Source: Sulfuriferula sp. (GTDB taxonomy: Bacteria > Pseudomonadota > Gammaproteobacteria > Burkholderiales > Sulfuriferulaceae). From it: a stretch of DNA of 64,000 bases. Both the position numbers and the translations under genes were made by a program. Positions 17,896 to 25,966 of this stretch are shown piece by piece (positions within the stretch are counted from its first letter, which is position 1; each line of letters begins with the position of its first letter). The stretch is taken from NCBI GenBank assembly GCA_031291235.1, contig JARLJL010000015.1, positions 62,001 through 126,000 on the forward strand, in the 5' to 3' direction. The notes beneath the pieces were generated by a model that worked only from the letters and a program-made list of their open reading frames with translations, was not told the DNA's origin and did no database searches.

Positions 17896-18331
17896 CCGGG
17901 CCTGTATTGTTAATTCGTACAATCGTGTTGACGATGGAATTCTCGGCTGATACCAACCAGCCAAAGGAATACTGCACTCCACCGAGCGTAATGAGCGCTG
18001 TGATATTCAACGTCAACAGCGAGCCGGCGTAAGTCGGATCGGTACCGTTAGACGTAATTGTGACTGATGAACCTTCCGGGTAATAACGACGGAGGTAATC
18101 TTCCATCGTCTGCCGGACATTGGTAATCAGGGGGACGACGTCGCTTTGTCCATACTGCTGGATCAGAGCCTGCAAACTCACGAGCTTACCCATATACAAG
18201 TTCGACTGATAAGCATCAGTCAGAAAGAAATGGGAAGCCGCAAGGTCTGCTTTCTCCGAGAGCGACGTCGTCCATCCAGTCGTTGAGAACGACGGGACAG
18301 GAATCGGATCTGCAACTGCTGGTGTGGACAT
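17888..18331 (-). CDS. Small beta-rich protein, possibly virion
   Basis: A 147-aa protein, low in charge, with many S, T, V and N residues and predicted beta strands (SVTITSNGTDP, LLTLNITALITLGG). It resembles small phage baseplate or head-decoration proteins in composition only. It is its own transcription unit, with terminators on both sides (18378-18406 upstream and 17875-17895 at its end). No family recognised. Confidence 0.7.
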   Translation of the reverse strand: MSTPAVADPIPVPSFSTTGWTTSLSEKADLAASHFFLTDAYQSNLYMGKLVSLQALIQQYGQSDVVPLITNVRQTMEDYLRRYYPEGSSVTITSNGTDPTYAGSLLTLNITALITLGGVQYSFGWLVSAENSIVNTIVRINNTGPAF

Positions 18332-18377
18332 AGTAAACCCTGTCGTAAAATGTCTTTATCACACCATTAACGTTGAC

Positions 18378-18406
18378 AAAAAAAGAAGGGCTCCACATGG
18401 GAGCCC
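18378..18406 (-). terminator. Intrinsic terminator
   Basis: GGGCTCC/GGAGCCC stem (18388-18394 with 18400-18406) followed on the minus strand by TTCTTTTTTT. It ends the unit containing the gene at 18426. Confidence 0.9.
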
Positions 18407-18425
18407 TCAAAGTACTACTTGCGCA

Positions 18426-19043
18426 TTACATCATCCCGCCTTCCGAAGAAGTAGGATCATCCTTACCCTGTTCCACATACCAGCGAACCAGGTCCCATGT
18501 CCCACGGATAGACGAACGTTCGTCGAACTTGAGCGCTACCTCGCCTTCAGCCACGTCATCTACCCACGTACGACACACCCAACCACCGTCTTCGGTGTCA
18601 ACTACAGCACCTTGCATAACCTGACGATAGTTGTAATCTTCCTCACCAATCCTGCCCGGTTGCGGATCGACATACGTCGTCGAATAGCCGTCAATGCGTT
18701 GCTCGTGGTACAGCTTCCGAACTGTCGGTTCACTCATGATGTACCGCTGCATCACAAGGCCCGCATTCTGAACTTGGCTGAGATTCTCATACAGCATCGC
18801 CGCGTCCGGAAGATAGATACTACCACCCAACAACCTTTCCTTTACTGCTCGGGCCTTGCGCATGGCGTCCGAGCCCATGAACGAATCCCACTTCTGCCGT
18901 GCATCTGCCATGAACGCTGCACCGCGTTCGGAGAGTGCTTGCGGCAGCGTTTCAAACTTGCGCTGGATGTACTCGATAGTCCCTGGGTGAGGATTACCAA
19001 ATGCCAACGCATCGAAGTCACTCGCCGCTGGAGTGTACACCAT
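18426..19043 (-). CDS. Unknown protein, 205 aa
   Basis: Directly follows RNAP beta-prime N and is closed by a terminator, so it is co-transcribed with the shell/RNAP genes. ATG 19043 has AAGGAGG eight bases upstream; an in-frame GTG nine bases earlier touches the ribosome site and is unlikely. The N-terminal half is helical, the C-terminal half acidic with W-rich beta segments (GGWVCRTWVDDVAEGEV). No motif recognised. Confidence 0.75.
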   Translation of the reverse strand: MVYTPAASDFDALAFGNPHPGTIEYIQRKFETLPQALSERGAAFMADARQKWDSFMGSDAMRKARAVKERLLGGSIYLPDAAMLYENLSQVQNAGLVMQRYIMSEPTVRKLYHEQRIDGYSTTYVDPQPGRIGEEDYNYRQVMQGAVVDTEDGGWVCRTWVDDVAEGEVALKFDERSSIRGTWDLVRWYVEQGKDDPTSSEGGMM

Positions 19044-19064
19044 TTCACTCACCTCCTTGAATGC

Positions 19065-20558
19065 TTACGCATCCGGTATTGCTGCCATCTGTCGTTCCTG
19101 TTCAGGGGTCAACGGACCTTCCTCTCCGTGCATCCATTCCGCGATCGAACTCACCACCGGCTTAGGCAGGGAGAGAGACGGCGAAATATGACGCGGCTCA
19201 TCCAGATCGAACGTGCTCATGTGCGGAGCAAGGGCGCGCTGATCGCGTGCTGTGCGGTGATCCAGTGCCAGCGATACGTTGACGTTATCGCCATCGAAGT
19301 CTGCGTTCAGCGATCGAAGCACCAACACCGACAGGCAGATCGTCGGTACTCGTACATCATGCTGAATCTTAGTAATAAACAACTGCTGCGTCGATCCCCG
19401 GCACAAGGACGGATTACGACCCAGGATCACAGGGATGCCCTTATACGGACACTCCTCGATCAACTCGTCCATGAGTCGGGCCAACAACTCATTGTACTTC
19501 AGGGCATATTCCGCGAGGAAGCCCTTGATGCGATTGGACGTCCAACCCATCATAAACAGCTTGGCCGCAATGTGGATCTCAAGCACCGAGACCGCAATGC
19601 CCCACGACACATAAATGCCATCGTAGTCGTGAGCGTCACTGATTGACGAAATCACCGCACGGAAACAGAAGTCCGAGCGAGTGCCATACGTGTGCTTACG
19701 CAACACGCCGGGTTTGCCAGCCAATGACTTGGAATCCCAATCGATCAGAAACTCATCCATCTGACAGATGGACTTGATCGTTCGGTTTTCCTTAAGACGA
19801 ACGGTGAAGTTCATCTCGGGCAGATCAATCCCCGTCATCGTGCGAATCGCATCCACAGCCCCCGGCACTGTCGTGTCGGTATAAGTGCCTGTGTTGTTCT
19901 TCTCGATAACGAGTAAAGACTTGTTCGGGAACGGGAGATATTGCGGGAAGAGATACGAATGGCCTGCTTCGTCATCCGGATACGTCCTCATCAGGTCGAT
20001 CAATTCCGCAGCGAGCTTGCGCTTCTGTGGGGTTCGATAAACCTTCAACTCCATCAGCTTTTCGATAATCTGCTGGAAGTTTTCGAGGAAGTAGTTATAA
20101 CCCCGGTGCGGGATCACGGACTTCACTGCATCCATCACACCCGGCGTACGAAGCACCGGATGGTAATTCGGGTCTGCGATATATCGCAACACGTCGAAGT
20201 TTCCTCTTGCGAAGAAATCCGAGATCATGTTCCAGAAGATCGGATTGATGAGTGACCTGACACCGTGAGGTGCCCTCATCCAGACGATCGGTTGGAGTTC
20301 CCTGTCAGTTGAATCTACCACGGGTGTGTGACATTCTTGGCAGATTTCACCTTTGTGGTGTTCACCTACCGTACACCCATTCTCGCACGAAGCGAGATTG
20401 CTCAACAGATCATCATTCGTGTAGCGCGTAATGATCTTGTTGTTAAAATCCTCCTTCTCGGCAGCTAACGCAATCGAGATATCGTTCACCACGTACGTGC
20501 GATGCTTCGCCGAGTGAAAGATTTTGTCCAGATTCTTGAGCGTGAGTGAGACTCCCAA
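19065..20558 (-). CDS. RNA polymerase beta-prime subunit, N-terminal part
   Basis: A protein of about 497 aa carrying the catalytic metal-binding loop NADFDGD intact (residues 418-424 from this start), preceded by LGRNPSLCRGSTQQLF, which matches the LNRAPTLHRLGIQAF region of beta-prime. Further upstream, GKPGVLRKHTYGTRSDF corresponds to the GKxGRFRxNLxGKRVDYS segment. Four cysteines near residues 58-76 (C-x3-C-x10-C-x2-C) form a zinc site like the beta-prime zipper. It is the partner of the gene at 4678. Start: TTG 20558 has AGGAGG five bases upstream; a GTG at 20564 abuts it. It lies next to the shell gene, as phiKZ gp55 does next to gp54. Confidence 0.92.
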   Translation of the reverse strand: MGVSLTLKNLDKIFHSAKHRTYVVNDISIALAAEKEDFNNKIITRYTNDDLLSNLASCENGCTVGEHHKGEICQECHTPVVDSTDRELQPIVWMRAPHGVRSLINPIFWNMISDFFARGNFDVLRYIADPNYHPVLRTPGVMDAVKSVIPHRGYNYFLENFQQIIEKLMELKVYRTPQKRKLAAELIDLMRTYPDDEAGHSYLFPQYLPFPNKSLLVIEKNNTGTYTDTTVPGAVDAIRTMTGIDLPEMNFTVRLKENRTIKSICQMDEFLIDWDSKSLAGKPGVLRKHTYGTRSDFCFRAVISSISDAHDYDGIYVSWGIAVSVLEIHIAAKLFMMGWTSNRIKGFLAEYALKYNELLARLMDELIEECPYKGIPVILGRNPSLCRGSTQQLFITKIQHDVRVPTICLSVLVLRSLNADFDGDNVNVSLALDHRTARDQRALAPHMSTFDLDEPRHISPSLSLPKPVVSSIAEWMHGEEGPLTPEQERQMAAIPDA

Positions 20559-20583
20559 TTCCACCTCCTACAGTCACACTAAG

Positions 20584-20617
20584 AAAAAAAGAGAGGAGCA
20601 ACCGCTCCTCTCTTTTT
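20584..20617. terminator. Bidirectional intrinsic terminator
   Basis: GAGAGGAGC/GCTCCTCTC stem (20591-20599 with 20604-20612), loop AACC. A T-run follows on both strands. It separates the shell gene from beta-prime N, so most shell transcripts should end here. Confidence 0.9.
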
Positions 20618-20644
20618 ACACGACTACACTACCAGCCGACTGGT

Positions 20645-22585
20645 TTAGCCCCAGCGACCCGTCGGGCGCATTTGCTGGCCACCCGACGCCGACATTGCAC
20701 CCTGCGTGAACAGGTTGTTGTTCTGGTAGCCGCCCAGTGCTTGATCCGCGAAGCGGTACGTCGGGACTTCGTAACCCTGCGTATCGTTGAACGCGTTGAC
20801 TTCGCGCACTTGCAGACCGGTCTTCTCGGCTGCATGCGTGAACGCTTGCAGGAACTTGTCCGTGAAGGTGATCCGGCGCGAGTAGCCGGTGATCTTCAGG
20901 TCCGGCATCAGCTGATGCATCAGCGCGAGACGAGCGTCGAGACGCTGTTCGATCGGGAAGTCCGACAGGATGAACGAATCGTTCCAGTCACGCGGCACCT
21001 TGATGTCGCGATCGCCCATCAGGTTGTACATCGCCAGCAGATCCAGGTCGCGATCGTCTGCACGCTCGCCGCCCTTGCCGGTGTAGAACCCGTTCTGGAT
21101 ACGGTTGTTTTCGTTGAAGCAGATGATCTCGCCCTTCGTGAACAGCTTGGCGAATTCACCATCCGTGAGCCAGTCCACCGCACCGTACAGCGTGCTGTAT
21201 GCTTTCTCACGTGCAACCGAATCCTGCGTCTGAGCCGCATCCGCGAAGATGCTGTTCAGCCACGTATCTTCGCCGCACTCTTCGACGTCCAGCGACACGA
21301 CCAGACCTTCTTGCACCGTTGCATGCAGGAGCATGCCCAGCGCTTGCGGCGTGAACGAGTCGACCTTGGTCGGCACGCGGATGAAGCCACCCGAGCCGTC
21401 CGGGTTCGGCATCGTTTCCAGACCGATGACGCCGATATCCTTCAGGTCGATATCCTTCTCGCGACCCATGTGGTAGTTCGGCTTGAAGTTCGGGTACCAG
21501 GCACCCGGCTTGCGCAGCGTGTAGCAAGTCAGCAACGACAGCAGCTGCTGATTCAGCGTCGGCGCACGCGTCGAACGCATACGGGTGATCACCAGACGAG
21601 CGATGAACTGCTTGAACTGGTTCGGGTTCACTTGCTGGCCGCCGTACTGCGCTTGTTGTTGCGGCGGCAGGTACGGGTTGGTGCTGGCTTGGCGCAGGTG
21701 GATCAGGTCGATATAAGCTGCGATCGACGACAGATCCTGCACCTTCTGCACGTTGGCCGAATCCTGCTCGCCTTGACGCGGAGCGGTGCCCGTGCGGAAC
21801 GTCACACGGATATCGCCACGCACCGGCTGGCCGACGGAGTTGATGATCTGCGGCTGGCCGAACGCCGTGTTCACCGACAGCGAGTTGTCCTTCTTCAGCT
21901 TGCGCAGGTTGATGTCTTCGAAGTTCGGCTCATTCTTGATGAGCGTCATGCCGGCGGCCGTCACAACTTCAGCACGCAGGTTCTTCACAGCACCTTGATC
22001 GTCCCACTTGAAGTCGGCCGGAACGACACGAGCTTCGCCAGCGAAGAGCTTCACGCCCGGATACAGACGCGACAGTTCGCGATGGATTTCAGCGCGCATC
22101 ACGCCATCGAACAGATCGCCGACGGTTTCCTTCAGATCGACCGACTTGTTGTTCGGCAGCAACACCGTCTTCGAACCCGGTTCCGGCGTCGAAGCCGCGA
22201 GAACCATCGTGTGGTAGCCGATACCGTTTTGCGGCGCACGTTTGCGCTGAACCAGCAGCACCAGCACCGAAGCGCTGATGTTCAGGTTCGGGTTTTCGCG
22301 ATCCATGCCTTCGAGCGTGATTTCGAAGGTCTGGTCTTGCAGCTGGCCGATATCGGTCTTCAGGATCGAGATCGACTTCGTCAACACTTCCGACTGCGTG
22401 TCGGCGGCGGCCGGCAGATCGAACATTCCGCCCATGCCACGGAAGCCCCACTGCATTTGTTCCGCTTCGTAATTCGATTGACCACCGGAAGCCTGTTGGC
22501 TACCTTGAGTGGCGCGTGCATCGTCCATCGCTGCGCCCATCGTGGTGCCTTGGCGTTGACCGGATTGGTTTGCTTTGAGAGTCAT
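20645..22585 (-). CDS. chmA: Candidate phage nucleus shell protein (chimallin)
   Basis: A 646-aa protein without enzymatic motifs. Both ends are flexible-looking: the first 45 residues are rich in Q, G, S and A, and the last 20 are G/Q/R-rich ending PTGRWG. The core from about 60 to 620 is a folded alpha/beta region. Chimallins are about 610-680 aa and build the shell lattice through mobile N- and C-terminal segments. Size, tails and direct linkage to RNAP beta-prime N (as in phiKZ gp54-gp55) support the call. ATG 22585 has AAAGGA upstream. A long leader with a TATATCAC promoter element fits strong early expression. The alternative is a major virion protein. Confidence 0.62.
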   Translation of the reverse strand: MTLKANQSGQRQGTTMGAAMDDARATQGSQQASGGQSNYEAEQMQWGFRGMGGMFDLPAAADTQSEVLTKSISILKTDIGQLQDQTFEITLEGMDRENPNLNISASVLVLLVQRKRAPQNGIGYHTMVLAASTPEPGSKTVLLPNNKSVDLKETVGDLFDGVMRAEIHRELSRLYPGVKLFAGEARVVPADFKWDDQGAVKNLRAEVVTAAGMTLIKNEPNFEDINLRKLKKDNSLSVNTAFGQPQIINSVGQPVRGDIRVTFRTGTAPRQGEQDSANVQKVQDLSSIAAYIDLIHLRQASTNPYLPPQQQAQYGGQQVNPNQFKQFIARLVITRMRSTRAPTLNQQLLSLLTCYTLRKPGAWYPNFKPNYHMGREKDIDLKDIGVIGLETMPNPDGSGGFIRVPTKVDSFTPQALGMLLHATVQEGLVVSLDVEECGEDTWLNSIFADAAQTQDSVAREKAYSTLYGAVDWLTDGEFAKLFTKGEIICFNENNRIQNGFYTGKGGERADDRDLDLLAMYNLMGDRDIKVPRDWNDSFILSDFPIEQRLDARLALMHQLMPDLKITGYSRRITFTDKFLQAFTHAAEKTGLQVREVNAFNDTQGYEVPTYRFADQALGGYQNNNLFTQGAMSASGGQQMRPTGRWG

Positions 22586-22616
22586 GAGATTTTCCTTTCT
22601 TTCCTTGATGAAACAA

Positions 22617-22630
22617 TGTTTGCGCAAACA
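22617..22630. promoter_or_regulatory. Perfect 14-bp palindrome in the shell-gene leader
   Basis: TGTTTGCGCAAACA lies between the candidate promoter at 22654 and the ribosome site of the shell gene. A perfect palindrome of this length in a leader could be an operator for a DNA-binding dimer or an RNA hairpin. Confidence 0.5.
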
Positions 22631-22653
22631 CAGTGTATCCACTATGCCTAAGA

Positions 22654-22661
22654 GTGATATA
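22654..22661 (-). promoter_or_regulatory. Candidate early promoter of the shell gene
   Basis: TATATCAC on the minus strand, in the context GGCATATATCACTC, 70 bp before the shell-gene ATG. It matches phiKZ early consensus TATATTAC in seven of eight bases. The rest of the gap, 22662-22829, holds a second AT-rich box (GATATATC near 22685) and C/G-tract-flanked sequence, but no gene. Confidence 0.5.
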
Positions 22662-22829
22662 TGCCTGAATTTTCTTTGATTCGGGATATATCGAGATCAC
22701 AGGTGGAGTGCCGACGCCACTCTTTCGAGCAGGGCCGGTAGCCAAAGATGTCACTCTTCGTCTATAGCATAGGGGGAGGGTTATAAATTTTTACACGAAC
22801 CAATCTACAACCCCCCAAAGTTCGACTCT

Positions 22830-23000
22830 TTACTTCTTGGGCTTCGACGTCCGGCTCACGCTACCGGTCACCTTGATCCCGACCTTCGTTGCTTCTTCCT
22901 GCAAGCGTGCGAGCTTTTCCTTGAACCGTTCGAGTTCGCCGTCATGCCCGCTCACTGATGCCTTTTCCAGTGCTACCCGGAAATTGCTATTCGTCGCCAT
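22830..23000 (-). CDS. Small coiled-coil protein, 56 aa
   Basis: From ATG 23000 (GGAGTGAAGTG just upstream) a 56-aa, basic, helical peptide: a central heptad-like stretch ELERFKEKLARLQEEATKVG, then a basic tail ending SKPKK. The in-frame extension upstream to 23033 overlaps the previous gene and is not preferred. It is the last gene of the accessory cluster before the shell-gene leader. Function unknown. Confidence 0.6.
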   Translation of the reverse strand: MATNSNFRVALEKASVSGHDGELERFKEKLARLQEEATKVGIKVTGSVSRTSKPKK

Positions 23001-23010
23001 CACTTCACTC

Positions 23011-23217
23011 CTACCAGTACTTACGTTTACCATCCGCCCCCATGCGAGGCGTAGCCTGAGTTCGCTTTAACTGTTTGGCCTCATTAAAGCCAGACAAAGC
23101 TTCACCCTGGGTATTACCATACCCAGAGTATATCCCATCGGTGCACTCCCACAACACACCCATGCAGGGATCGCGAACGAACTCGGGCACCTGAGTCCTT
23201 CGTTCAGCGTGACCCAT
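23011..23217 (-). CDS. Unknown small protein, 68 aa
   Basis: A 68-aa protein starting a few bases after the stop of the membrane gene at 23222. The ribosome site is poor, so its translation may be coupled to the upstream gene. It contains W, C and G residues in WECTDGIYSGYG and a basic C-terminus. No family recognised. The neighbouring genes on both sides are also small, typical of host-takeover clusters. Confidence 0.55.
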   Translation of the reverse strand: MGHAERRTQVPEFVRDPCMGVLWECTDGIYSGYGNTQGEALSGFNEAKQLKRTQATPRMGADGKRKYW

Positions 23218-23221
23218 GGCA

Positions 23222-23476
23222 TCACTTGATACGCGTAACCGTGGCGGAGTCTTTCGGGTAATTCAGATCCGAATGGACGTAGTCCAGGGACGGGACAATG
23301 TAATAGAAGCTGTCGCCGATCTTGGTTGCCGATTTCTGATCCGCGCACTGCAAAAGAATGCGTGCGCGCAGCACTGCCGTGTACATCACAAAGATCAGAG
23401 CAATCACTAGCCCGATCAAAAGCCCCAGCATGAAGTTCTGGGACTGGATAATTTCGCCTAATTTTTCCAGTGTCAT
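23222..23476 (-). CDS. Small membrane-anchored protein
   Basis: An 84-aa protein with one strong transmembrane span at about residues 16-37 (MLGLLIGLVIALIFVMYTAVL) after a short polar N-terminus, then a polar domain of about 45 residues with two aspartate-rich loops. GAGGACCAG lies before the ATG. One-span topology is inferred. No lipobox or lysis signature is seen. Confidence 0.65.
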   Translation of the reverse strand: MTLEKLGEIIQSQNFMLGLLIGLVIALIFVMYTAVLRARILLQCADQKSATKIGDSFYYIVPSLDYVHSDLNYPKDSATVTRIK

Positions 23477-23559
23477 CTGGTCCTCGCCGGTATTTAGTTC
23501 TTAGAAATATGGCTTGCGCATTCCTACATAACAGAAGTGAAGCAGTGCTTTTTTAAGAC

Positions 23560-23778
23560 TTATCTTTCATTGCGTTTACGTGCCTGCTTCAGGATCAGCC
23601 GACGCTCCCGACGGGAGACGTGCAGGTTCCAGCTACCGTGCAAATGAACGATAGCCATACCGCCGGGATGACGATCATAGTTAAAACGAATGACGCCATC
23701 CCTGACAGTAATGAACCCGTCACGAATTCCCTCCCGGATCTCCTTGTCGCTCATCCCGGATGATTGTGTCTTTCTCAC
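23560..23778 (-). CDS. Unknown basic small protein, 72 aa
   Basis: A 72-aa protein with a GTG start (GGAG upstream); an ATG at codon 9 is the alternative. It overlaps the end of the gene at 23720 by 59 bases in a different frame. The middle shows beta strands (GVIRFNYDRHPGGMAIVHLHGSW) and the end a strongly basic helix (SRRERRLILKQARKRNER), suggesting nucleic-acid binding. No family recognised. Confidence 0.6.
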   Translation of the reverse strand: MRKTQSSGMSDKEIREGIRDGFITVRDGVIRFNYDRHPGGMAIVHLHGSWNLHVSRRERRLILKQARKRNER

Positions 23779-24124
23779 GACCGTACTCCACTTTAGGGGG
23801 AATCCCCATGACTCCGCTGAAATCTAACATCTGACCCTTCGGTCGGTAGTTCGGATCTTCCGTACCGAGTAACGGAGGAGAAAGCTCGACAGATACAATA
23901 CGTCCTAGAGGAATCGGATCGGTAAATAAGCGATCGATTAGCCAGTTCTTCCATTGCCATACATGCCAGTCGTTTTTCGGAGCCGTGTTCTCGACCAGCC
24001 ACTTCTGTGTAGCTTCCCGAGTCTCTGGATCGGGTTCAATATGCCACCCGATAATGTTGCCATCTTTATCGCGAAGTGATTCCATTTGCCCTCCGAAAGG
24101 CATCCGCAGCAATTTCAGATCCAT
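23720..24124 (-). CDS. Unknown protein, 134 aa
   Basis: A 134-aa acidic protein that overlaps its neighbours at both ends (59 bases downstream, 59 bases upstream), as is common in this cluster. It is tryptophan-rich in the middle (NDWHVWQWKNWLIDRLF). No motif recognised. The start is chosen at the first ATG; the overlap makes a later start possible (MPFGGQMESL). Confidence 0.6.
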   Translation of the reverse strand: MDLKLLRMPFGGQMESLRDKDGNIIGWHIEPDPETREATQKWLVENTAPKNDWHVWQWKNWLIDRLFTDPIPLGRIVSVELSPPLLGTEDPNYRPKGQMLDFSGVMGIPPKVEYGREKDTIIRDERQGDPGGNS

Positions 24125-24350
24125 TCCTCAACCGGTCACGGTGAAGACGGATCTGGTTGCCCATCGAATCGCCGACGTAACCACAGAACCACGGCGAGCC
24201 AATCTGGCAATATGCTGCCACGATGTGAGAGTCGTGAAGAACAGTCGGCTTGCCATGTTCGTCGCGCGAACCTTCGCCAAGGTCAAGCTCGACTTTCTTT
24301 GACACAACCCCATTGTTGGTGCCAAGTATTGCGTCACTAAGCCTTCCCAT
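24066..24350 (-). CDS. Unknown small protein, 94 aa
   Basis: A 94-aa protein whose C-terminal end overlaps the next gene. The middle has a hydrophobic, cysteine-containing beta stretch (IVAAYCQIGSPWFCGYVGDS). GGGGGTTGATCG precedes the ATG, which overlaps the stop region of the gene at 24337. No family recognised. Confidence 0.6.
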   Translation of the reverse strand: MGRLSDAILGTNNGVVSKKVELDLGEGSRDEHGKPTVLHDSHIVAAYCQIGSPWFCGYVGDSMGNQIRLHRDRLRNGSEIAADAFRRANGITSR

Positions 24351-24786
24351 CGATCAACCCCCTTTTAATCGCTTCGGATTTCATGACGTCGTTGAGGAAA
24401 TCCCAATTACGCATCATCCGATGTTGCCACCACTTCCACACGTGAGCATTGTCCAGATGGACAAGCTGGTCACCGAAGTCCGGACCGATGAGCGGTTTCG
24501 AACTATTCCAGGTTCGCAGACGCGTTCCCTTCGGTTTGTGCTTATCGCTCAGATCGAAGAAATCGAGATCGACTGTCAATCGCTGAAACACTTTGACATG
24601 TGCGTCATGGTCGTCGGGCATGAACCAAGAACGGTAGAAGTTGTTCACCCGAGCCGATGCCAAATCGACTGCACGATGTTGCGCTGCTTTGACATGACCG
24701 TTGTGCAGACTGTGACGCGCTGCAATGGCGTGGAAGTCGTACAACTCTGGACGACTGTAGTCATCCTCCATGATTGCGATACTCAT
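24337..24786 (-). CDS. Unknown protein, 149 aa
   Basis: ATG 24786 overlaps the stop of the previous gene (ATGA) with GGAGACGG upstream, so the genes are coupled. The protein is rich in H, D and W (WFMPDDHDAHVKVFQ, HVWKWWQHRMMRNW). The repeated histidines could bind metal, but no catalytic pattern is secure. Its overall look is similar to the proteins encoded at 25893 and 26461 (short, aromatic, acidic). Confidence 0.65.
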   Translation of the reverse strand: MSIAIMEDDYSRPELYDFHAIAARHSLHNGHVKAAQHRAVDLASARVNNFYRSWFMPDDHDAHVKVFQRLTVDLDFFDLSDKHKPKGTRLRTWNSSKPLIGPDFGDQLVHLDNAHVWKWWQHRMMRNWDFLNDVMKSEAIKRGLIDGKA

Positions 24787-25466
24787 CACCGTCTCCCGTA
24801 CTTGAACGGATAGCTGGCCTTATACGTGATGTTGGCGACACTGCTTTCCTTGAAGATCTCATGAACAATCTGGAGATCTCCGCGTCGGATCGCATCGTGC
24901 AGTTCGTTAAACGTCATGTTGTTGATCGCCCAATCGGGACCAGTTGGCGAGAAAGCCGTGTAGACTCGGTACTCCTCAACACACCAACCATTGACCGCAT
25001 CGTCCAACGTACGCCAGACTTCCACAGCTGACTCGCGTTTCTTCCAGCGAGCAACGCCGCGTTCAATTGACATTAATCCGCGATCCCAATTACCCTTTTC
25101 CTTCCAGGCCCGGAAGTCCTGCTCCAGTGGAGTTTCACCGAACAGGTTTTTCATCTCATGAGTAATCACGTTATCGAAGATCAACAAGGGAAACGGATCG
25201 TCAACAAACAACTGACCCAGCATCTTGGTCCGACCAGTCTGAATGTTAGTTGAGAAACCGTAGATAAGTTCTTTAGCTTCCCGGATTCGAGTCCGCTGGA
25301 AGTGTTCCAACCAATTACGCACGAAGATGTATTCACCTCGCGACAAGTCAGTCGGAAACAACGGCAGATCACGTTCGATCAACGATGTGAGAACGTTTTT
25401 ATCGTAGAAGCGTCCGTTCCCACTGGGTAGCCATTCTTGATTTGGGGGTTTTACCGGTTCCACCAT
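24786..25466 (-). CDS. Unknown protein, 226 aa
   Basis: A 226-aa protein with several D/E/W-rich segments and a central hydrophobic strand (PFPLLIFDNVITHEM). Start ATG has GAGGTGG upstream inside the end of the previous gene (16-base overlap). The C-terminus ends YPFKYGRR. No motif recognised. It is part of the accessory operon running from about 26.9 to 22.8 kb. Confidence 0.7.
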   Translation of the reverse strand: MVEPVKPPNQEWLPSGNGRFYDKNVLTSLIERDLPLFPTDLSRGEYIFVRNWLEHFQRTRIREAKELIYGFSTNIQTGRTKMLGQLFVDDPFPLLIFDNVITHEMKNLFGETPLEQDFRAWKEKGNWDRGLMSIERGVARWKKRESAVEVWRTLDDAVNGWCVEEYRVYTAFSPTGPDWAINNMTFNELHDAIRRGDLQIVHEIFKESSVANITYKASYPFKYGRR

Positions 25467-25966
25467 CCACCTCGCTGATATTTAGAACGACGACGCGGGC
25501 CTTTAGTTTCGACGACCTCGGGTTCTTCTTGTGCCAGTACGGCGTAAGCTTCTTCCGGCAAGATCGACATCTTGAAGCGCAAGTCATCCATCAAGACAGT
25601 CATGCGTCGATCCATTTCCCCCTTACCCATTTCGTTCGGGAAGAAGGGTGCATCATCGATCATGAAGATCGGTGATTGTCCGCCGCGCATGCCACGCTGT
25701 TCAATCAGAAAGCGACGGATTGTCATTGAATCACTGCCCGGATCGATTCCCATCACCACCTGCACGGTTTCCTTCCACGTATCTTCCGGCGGGAAGGCCG
25801 CTTTGTCCTTCCAATCGTCCGGCAACAGACCGATGTGAGTATGTCCCCCGGCTTTCATCTGCTCGATAAGTTCCATCATGCCGCCGGCAGAATCAATCCT
25901 TTCTTTCAGTTCCGAGTACGTCAGGATCATCGCCACGGATTTTGTCTGTTCGTTCTGCTGTTCCAT
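25451..25966 (-). CDS. Unknown protein, 171 aa
   Basis: A 171-aa acidic protein with a basic, W-rich C-terminus (PRRRSKYQRGGWWNR). GGAGAATAACA precedes the ATG. The middle contains a beta-alpha pattern (VVMGIDPGSDSMTIRRFL) and PIFMIDDAPF, where the IDD could be read as a Walker B-like strand; no Walker A is present, so I do not call an ATPase. It overlaps the gene at 25893 by 74 bases. Confidence 0.65.
   Translation of the reverse strand: MEQQNEQTKSVAMILTYSELKERIDSAGGMMELIEQMKAGGHTHIGLLPDDWKDKAAFPPEDTWKETVQVVMGIDPGSDSMTIRRFLIEQRGMRGGQSPIFMIDDAPFFPNEMGKGEMDRRMTVLMDDLRFKMSILPEEAYAVLAQEEPEVVETKGPRRRSKYQRGGWWNR

Noticed and set aside
20546-22651. Very long plus-strand ORF antisense to the shell gene (also at 6715-8523, 11085-12602 and antisense to the sheath)
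   Set aside because: Antisense shadows caused by codon bias of strongly coding minus- or plus-strand genes; arginine/histidine-rich products without motifs.
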